DNA from: Actinokineospora baliensis
GTDB lineage: Bacteria; Actinomycetota; Actinomycetes; Mycobacteriales; Pseudonocardiaceae
Length of the DNA stretch: 64,000 nucleotides
Direction: 5' to 3'
Assembly: GCF_016907695.1 (NCBI RefSeq)
Contig: NZ_JAFBCK010000001.1
Span: 868,001-932,000 of the forward strand
How positions within the stretch are numbered: the first letter of the stretch is position 1; every line of letters begins with the position of its first letter. Positions 59,156 through 64,000 of this stretch are shown here, piece by piece. The translations under genes and the position numbers were made by a program. A model generated the notes under the pieces. It saw only the letters and a program-made list of their open reading frames with translations. It had not been told where the DNA came from and did no database searches.

Positions 59156-61005
59156 GCCCCCACCCGCAGCGACTTCGCGAACTCGCGGTGCCAGACCTCC
59201 AGCGACAGCAGCGTCCACAGCCGGGGCTGCTCGTTGCGGGTACCGGCGTGGTGCTCGGCGAGCAGCTTGCGCACCGCGGCCGGGTCGAGCACCTCGGCGA
59301 CGAACGACGAGGGGCCGGTCAGCAGGTCGTTGGCCATCTCGCGCAGGCCGTCGCGGAACCAGGCGTCCAGCGGCACCTTGAACCCGGACTTGGCCCGGTC
59401 GACCACGTCGTTGGGCAGGTGCGTGCGGGCCACCTCCTTGACGACCCACTTGGTCACGCCGTTGCGGACCTTGACCGAGCTGGGCAGCGAGAAGGCCAGC
59501 TCGACCAGGCGGTGGTCGAGGAACGGCGGGCGCAGCTCCAGCGAGGCGGCCATGGACATCCGGTCGCCGCGCTCCAGCAGGTTGTCGGCCAGCCAGGCGT
59601 GCGCGTCGGCGTAGAGCATCCGGCTCAGCGCGTCGCCACGGCCGCGCTGGTACGGGCCGATGGCGCTGCGCACCGCGGGACCGCCGAGCAGGCCGTCGCG
59701 CTCGCGCTCGGTGAACGGGGCGAACCAGCCGCGCATGCGCTCGGCGGAGCTGCCCTCGCCCATCGCCCGCACGGCGACACCCAGCCGCGACCGGGACGCG
59801 GGCAGCGCCCGCTCCAGCCGGGGCAGGATCCGACCGCGCAGCGGCGCGGGGATCAGGCCGGCCCAGCGGGTGGCCTGGGCGAAGCGGTACTTGGGGTACC
59901 CGCCGAAGAGCTCGTCGCTGCCCTCGCCGGAGAGCACCACCTTCACCTGCTGGCGGGCCAGCTCGGCCAGCTTGAACACGGCCACGTCGGCGGGCTCGGA
60001 CAGCGGCGCGTCCCGGTGCCAGCTGAGCTTGTGCCAGTTCGCCTTGAAGTCCTCGGCGGTGACGATCACCTCGTGGTGCTCGCTGCCGACGATGCCCGCC
60101 ACCTTGCGCGCCCAGTTCAGCTCGTCGACCCGGGGGTCGCCGAACCCGGCGGAGAAGGTGTGCAGGCCCTCGCCCTGCTTCGCCCTGGCGGTCAGCGCCG
60201 AGATGAGGCTGGAGTCGATGCCGCCGGACAGGTACGCCCCGACCGGCACGTCGGCCACCAGGGCGTCGGCGATGGAGGCGTCGAGGGCGTCGGCCACCAG
60301 GCGGACGGCCTCCTCCGGGGAGACGTCGCGGTGCGCGGCGTCGGCCGGGATCTGCCAGTAGGCGCGCAGCCGGACCTGCCCGTCGCGGCCCAGGGTCAAC
60401 CGGTGGCCCTGCGGGACCTTCCGGACGCCCTCGACCAGCGTGTACGGGGCGGGCACCGAGCGGTGCGCCAGGTAGTCGTGCAGGCTCGCCACGTCGACGC
60501 GGCGGTCGGGGATCGCGGGCAGCAGCGCCTTGATCTCCGAGGCGAACGCGAAGACCTCGTTGTCGACGTAGTAGTACAGCGGCAGGATGCCGAGCCGGTC
60601 GCGCACCAGGTGCAGCTCACCGGTCTCGTCGTCGTTGAGCGCGTAGGCGAACTGGCCGCGCAGCTTGGTGACGCTCTCGACGCCGTGCTTGTCGTAGAGC
60701 GCCAGCAGGGTCTCGGTGTCGCCGCTGGTGCGGAACGGGTAGTCCAGCTGGTCGCGCAGCTGCCGGTAGTTGAGGATCTCGCCGTTGAAGGCGATCACCT
60801 TGCGGCCGTCCTGGGTGGCCATCGGCTGGACCGAGGCACCGAGGTCGATGATGGACAGCCGGGTGTGCGCGAAGCCGGTGGACCCCCCGATCCAGGTCCC
60901 CGCGTCGTCCGGGCCGCGGTGGTGCAGTCGTCTGGCCATCTCGACCAGCACGGCCGGGTCCACCGGCGCCCCGTCCAGCCTGCGCACTCCGGCGATTCCG
61001 CACAT
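59152..61005 (-). CDS. Asparagine-synthase-type glutamine amidotransferase
   Basis: A 617-residue enzyme. Cys2 begins the class II glutaminase domain (CGIAGVRR, LHHRGPDDAG, FNGEILNYRQL), and the synthetase domain carries the PP-loop SGGIDSS and LSGEGSDELFGGY. It resembles AsnB, which makes asparagine, but inside a polysaccharide operon such enzymes often amidate uronic acids of the polymer. The ATG at 61005 begins right at Met-Cys; the frame extends upstream in the shadow of the glycosyltransferase gene. It follows that gene by two bases and overlaps the PglD-like gene by four. Confidence 0.86.
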   Translation of the reverse strand: MCGIAGVRRLDGAPVDPAVLVEMARRLHHRGPDDAGTWIGGSTGFAHTRLSIIDLGASVQPMATQDGRKVIAFNGEILNYRQLRDQLDYPFRTSGDTETLLALYDKHGVESVTKLRGQFAYALNDDETGELHLVRDRLGILPLYYYVDNEVFAFASEIKALLPAIPDRRVDVASLHDYLAHRSVPAPYTLVEGVRKVPQGHRLTLGRDGQVRLRAYWQIPADAAHRDVSPEEAVRLVADALDASIADALVADVPVGAYLSGGIDSSLISALTARAKQGEGLHTFSAGFGDPRVDELNWARKVAGIVGSEHHEVIVTAEDFKANWHKLSWHRDAPLSEPADVAVFKLAELARQQVKVVLSGEGSDELFGGYPKYRFAQATRWAGLIPAPLRGRILPRLERALPASRSRLGVAVRAMGEGSSAERMRGWFAPFTERERDGLLGGPAVRSAIGPYQRGRGDALSRMLYADAHAWLADNLLERGDRMSMAASLELRPPFLDHRLVELAFSLPSSVKVRNGVTKWVVKEVARTHLPNDVVDRAKSGFKVPLDAWFRDGLREMANDLLTGPSSFVAEVLDPAAVRKLLAEHHAGTRNEQPRLWTLLSLEVWHREFAKSLRVGA

Positions 61006-61007
61006 CG

Positions 61008-63083
61008 CTATCGCTGCCCTTCGGCCAGGTCGACCAGCTGGCGCGCCCGCGAGTCCCACGATGCGGGCAGCACAGCTTCTCTGCGGCCCTCCACTGTGGA
61101 CAGGCCGCCGTCCTGCAGAGTCTGCCTGATCGCGTCGATGAACGCGTCGTGGCCCTTGGCGATCCTGATCAGCTCCGGGTACTGGTGCACCTCGGGGAAG
61201 TCGGTGCTGACCACAGCGAGGCCCAGCGCCAGGTACTCCTTCATCTTGATCGGGTTCGCGTGCTTGATCCAGTCGTTGTCCAGCCACGGCATGAGCGCCA
61301 CGTCGAAGCCGGTGCCGTAGCCCGGGATCTCCGCGTAGGGCCGGAAGTCGAGCCAGTGCACGTTCGGGTACTTCTCGAACCGCTCCATCGACAGGGTCGC
61401 GTCGCCGATCAGCACCAGGGACGCCTCGGGGAACTCCTTGGCGACCCGCTCGAGCAGGTCGAAGTCGACCAGGTAGTCGTCGAGGCTGCCGAAGAAGCCG
61501 ATCCGGGGGCCGGGGATCTTCGCCAGGTCCTCGGGCAGCTGCGCGCGGCGGCGGAAGTGCTGCAGGTCGACGCCGTGGTCGAGGAAGTGCGCCCGGTCCT
61601 GGGTGAGCGCGGACTCCTCGCCCTGGAGCTGGCGGCTGACGTAGAGGACGTGGTCGCTGCCGCTGAGCAGCTTGTCCTCCAGCGCGGCGATGGTGCCCTG
61701 GTCGGCCTCGGGGAACGCCGAGTGCCGGTCGGAGCGGTTGAACACCAGCTTGCGGTGCGGCATGCCCTGCACCACGTCCCACGCGGTCGGGATGGTGGCC
61801 ACCACGATCGGGTTGGGCATCCGCAGCACCGCGCACACGGCCCGCACCTGCGCGCGGACCAGCTTGGCGCCCAGCGCGCGCACCCGCTCGCTGCCGTAGA
61901 AGGGCAGCGGCAACGGGGTCATCACGTAGTAGCCGGGCACGTCCGGCAGCGGGCGGCGGACCAGCTTGGCGACGCTGCCCGCCTTGCGCAGGATGCGGCG
62001 CAGGAACTGGGTGCTCTTGCCCGGGGTCGGCATGCGCAGGCCGATGCTGTTGACCAGCAGGACCTTGCGGTGCTCGGCGACCCGGCGCATCAGCTGGAAG
62101 TCCGAGTGCGCCTGGTTGTGGTACCACCAGTCCTGCGCGGAGAAGCAGACGTACGGCGGGGCGTCTTTCGGGGGCGCGGCCGGAGTGGACAGAGGCGCGG
62201 GCCAGGCGCGCTGGGTCAGCAGCGCCTTGACCGCGGCCTTGTGCGTGGCCGAACCGCGCGCGGCCCGGGGCAGGCTGTTGACCATCGTCGCGGCCCACAT
62301 GCCCGCGGCGGCCACCTTGCCGTGGCGCTCGCGGTGCAACCGGACCTTGTTGGTGACCACCAGCGACCACAGCCGCGGCGAGGTGCCGGACTCGCCGCCG
62401 AGGTGCACGGCCTGCGCGGCGGGCTCGTAGTAGGTCTTGAAGCCCTTGGCGCCCGCGCGGAGCATGAACTCGGTCTCCTCCGAGTAGAGCAGGTAGCGCT
62501 CCTCGATCGGACCGATGGCCTCGATGCACTCGCGGGTGACCAACCAGGCCGCACCGGTCGCCCAGTCGACGAAGCCCGCGCGCTCGTAAGCGGCGGGCTT
62601 GGTGACGGTCTCGCCGAGCGGGCCGAACCTGCCCGCCCTGCGGCCGCCGAGCACGGCTTCACCCAGGGTCCGCAGGACGGTCGGGGTGCGCCGCAGCGAG
62701 TGCTGGATGCTGCCGTCGGGCTCGGTGAGCTTCGGCGCGACCACGCCGACGCCCGGCTTCACCGCGGCGCGCATGGCCTTGACCGCGCCGGGCGCCAACC
62801 GGATGTCGGCGTTGAGGACCAGCACGTCGCAGCCGTCGGCGTGGGCGAACCCGGTGTTGACGCCCGCGGCGAAACCGTCGTTGCCGGTCCGGTGCACGAC
62901 CTTGACCTCGGAGTCGGTCAACGCGACCACGTCGGCGGTGCCGTCGTGCGAGGCGTTGTCGACCACGATCACCCGCGACTCCCCAGCGCCCTCGAGGGCG
63001 GCGGGCAGAGCGCGCAGGCAGTCCGCGATGACCTCGGCACTGTTGTAGGTGACGATGACGATCGCGACCGGGCGGGTGGTCAT
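61008..63083 (-). CDS. Two-domain glycosyltransferase (GT2 fused to a GT-B-type domain)
   Basis: A 691-residue protein. The N-terminal 300 residues are a GT2 enzyme (VAIVIVTYNSAEVIADCLRAL, VIVVDNASHDGT, VLVLNADIRLAPGA, and the rhamnosyltransferase-like WATGAAWLVTRECIEAIG, LYSEETEFMLRA). Residues from about 325 form a GT-B-like domain (RIGFFGSLDDYLVDFDLLERVAKEFPEASLVLIG, NPIKMKEYLALGLAVVSTDFPEV). Two sugars may be added in series. The start overlaps the upstream DegT stop by four bases; the longer frame upstream is a shadow. Confidence 0.86.
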   Translation of the reverse strand: MTTRPVAIVIVTYNSAEVIADCLRALPAALEGAGESRVIVVDNASHDGTADVVALTDSEVKVVHRTGNDGFAAGVNTGFAHADGCDVLVLNADIRLAPGAVKAMRAAVKPGVGVVAPKLTEPDGSIQHSLRRTPTVLRTLGEAVLGGRRAGRFGPLGETVTKPAAYERAGFVDWATGAAWLVTRECIEAIGPIEERYLLYSEETEFMLRAGAKGFKTYYEPAAQAVHLGGESGTSPRLWSLVVTNKVRLHRERHGKVAAAGMWAATMVNSLPRAARGSATHKAAVKALLTQRAWPAPLSTPAAPPKDAPPYVCFSAQDWWYHNQAHSDFQLMRRVAEHRKVLLVNSIGLRMPTPGKSTQFLRRILRKAGSVAKLVRRPLPDVPGYYVMTPLPLPFYGSERVRALGAKLVRAQVRAVCAVLRMPNPIVVATIPTAWDVVQGMPHRKLVFNRSDRHSAFPEADQGTIAALEDKLLSGSDHVLYVSRQLQGEESALTQDRAHFLDHGVDLQHFRRRAQLPEDLAKIPGPRIGFFGSLDDYLVDFDLLERVAKEFPEASLVLIGDATLSMERFEKYPNVHWLDFRPYAEIPGYGTGFDVALMPWLDNDWIKHANPIKMKEYLALGLAVVSTDFPEVHQYPELIRIAKGHDAFIDAIRQTLQDGGLSTVEGRREAVLPASWDSRARQLVDLAEGQR

Positions 63084-64000
63084 GACGCCACCAGGCCCAG
63101 GGCGTCGGCGAGGGCGCCGACGATGTGCTTCTGGTCGGCGTCGGTGATCTCGTGGTGCAGCGGCAGGATCAGCGACCGGGTCGCCAGCTCCTCGGTGCCG
63201 GGCAGCGGCGCGTGCGGGTGGCCCTCGTAGGCGGGCTCCATGTGCGCGGCCATGATGCCCCGGCGCGCGGACACGCCTGCCGCGGCGAGCTTGCCGAGCA
63301 CGTCGAGCAGGCCGGGGGCGCCATCGGGCAGCGCCACCCAGAACGACTGGTAGTTGGTCGTGCCGTTGGCCGGGTCGGTCACCGCGCGCAGGCCGAGCGG
63401 GGTGAGCAGCTCGTGGTAGCGGGCGGCCAGCGCCCGGCGCTGGTCCACGATGCCGTCCAGCCGGTTGAGCTGCACCAGGCCCATGGCGGCCTGGATGTCG
63501 GTCATCCGGTAGTTGAACGCGGTCTCCACATAGGACTCGACGACCGCGCCGCCAGCGGCGTGCCGGTCGGCGGCCGACATGCTCATGCCGTGCTCGCGCA
63601 GCCTGCGCAGCCGGGTGGCCCACTCGGCGTCGTCGGTGGTGACCATGCCGCCCTCACCGGTGGTGAGCAGCTTGCGCGGGTGGAACGACCAGGCGGCCAG
63701 CAGCGCGCCGGTACCGACCGGGGCACCGTCGAGGGTGGACCCGGCGGCGCACGCGGCGTCCTCGACCACCGGCACGTCACCGGCGACCGCGCGGATCGCC
63801 TTGACGTCGGCGGGGACACCGCCCTGGTGCACCACCATGACCGCCTTGGTCGCCGGGGTGATGGCCGCGGCCACCGTCTCGGCGGTCAGGTTGCCGGTCA
63901 GCGGGTCGATGTCGGCGAACACCGGGGTCGCGCCGCAGTAGCGCACCGCGTTGGCGGTGGCGATGAACGACAGCGACGGCACCACGACCTCGTCACCGGG
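63080..64000 (-). CDS. DegT/DnrJ/EryC1/StrS sugar aminotransferase (5' partial)
   Basis: The N-terminus lies beyond the window; 306 residues are visible. The visible part begins at PGDEVVVPSLSFIATANAVRYCGA and has VEDAACAAGSTLDG and the PLP Lys in WSFHPRKLLTTGEGGMVTT, the form seen in aminotransferases of amino-sugar and bacillosamine-type pathways. It is only distantly like the second DegT protein at 57394, so the locus has two different amination steps. It overlaps the glycosyltransferase start by four bases (ATGA). Confidence 0.87.
   Translation of the reverse strand, partial: PGDEVVVPSLSFIATANAVRYCGATPVFADIDPLTGNLTAETVAAAITPATKAVMVVHQGGVPADVKAIRAVAGDVPVVEDAACAAGSTLDGAPVGTGALLAAWSFHPRKLLTTGEGGMVTTDDAEWATRLRRLREHGMSMSAADRHAAGGAVVESYVETAFNYRMTDIQAAMGLVQLNRLDGIVDQRRALAARYHELLTPLGLRAVTDPANGTTNYQSFWVALPDGAPGLLDVLGKLAAAGVSARRGIMAAHMEPAYEGHPHAPLPGTEELATRSLILPLHHEITDADQKHIVGALADALGLVAS

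Noticed and set aside
59188..61320. A 710-codon open frame opposite the AsnB-type gene
   Set aside because: Typical GC-rich shadow composition (Val, Gly, Arg, His, Gln) and no ribosome site; the AsnB frame has all catalytic motifs.
61006..62529. Upstream extension of the AsnB-type frame
   Set aside because: The extension lies in the shadow of the glycosyltransferase gene and has no protein character; Met-Cys at 61005 is the obligatory start of the glutaminase domain.

Overview
The window is high-GC actinobacterial DNA, most likely from a member of the Pseudonocardiales; this is an inference. Supporting signs are uniformly GC-rich codons, frequent GTG starts, a SigE-family ECF sigma factor, an XRE/DUF5753 regulator next to DUF397 genes, PadR and MocR regulators, and a mycobacterial-type HBHA locus (XRE regulator, hbhA, DUF2516). 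I saw no rRNA, tRNA, CRISPR array, insertion sequence or phage gene.

Region 1 (1-20.9 kb) is mostly housekeeping and accessory metabolism: a TipA-like MerR regulator cut by the window edge, purU, a GNAT enzyme, a LOG-family protein, a lone NarL-type response regulator, a YbaK-type editing protein, the HBHA locus, a 3-hydroxybutyrate dehydrogenase/MHS transporter/PucR group, a PadR-controlled ABC exporter, VOC and CGNR proteins, DUF445 and a class I aminotransferase.

Region 2 (21.0-31.4 kb) is more unusual. An ECF sigma factor, a 132-residue protein and a TPR-CHAT protease-like protein form an overlapping operon, and this converges on a cytoplasmic-looking subtilase whose 3' end overlaps the CHAT gene by 75 bases. 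The parts recall the Craspase logic (TPR-CHAT protease plus ECF sigma) but with no CRISPR component in view. Next come a secreted Pro/Ala-rich protein followed by an array of hairpins, a MocR/YczE pair with shared operator-like motifs, a ChaA antiporter, and a small HTH/Clp-N operon with two perfect GTCAAC-N4-GTTGAC palindromes facing a PP2C-like gene.

Region 3 (31.4-64 kb) is a large surface-polysaccharide locus. The right-hand arm reads leftward and is tightly coupled: DegT aminotransferase, two-domain glycosyltransferase, asparagine-synthase-type amidotransferase, PglD-like acetyltransferase, second DegT aminotransferase and WbpD-like acetyltransferase. The left-hand arm holds UDP-sugar dehydrogenase, GT4, an MFS protein, a beta-propeller-like protein, a beta-helix lipoprotein, a GT-C-like membrane protein, and then coupled Wzz-like, Wzy-like, Wzx-like and GT2 genes. 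Together they suggest a Wzy-type pathway for a polymer with acylated amino sugars and possibly amidated uronic acids. A very large secreted protein (dimethylformamidase-beta-like region plus three DUF4082 repeats) lies in the middle.

A block at 45.25-51.1 kb splits the polysaccharide locus. It holds a membrane-anchored caspase-like protein with an EACC1-like N-terminus and a phytase/esterase-like extracellular propeller, a SigE-type sigma factor with its membrane partner, and an XRE/DUF397 module in which one DUF397 protein carries a tripled 19-residue motif. A decayed gene spread over all three forward frames lies at 36.6-37.2 kb.
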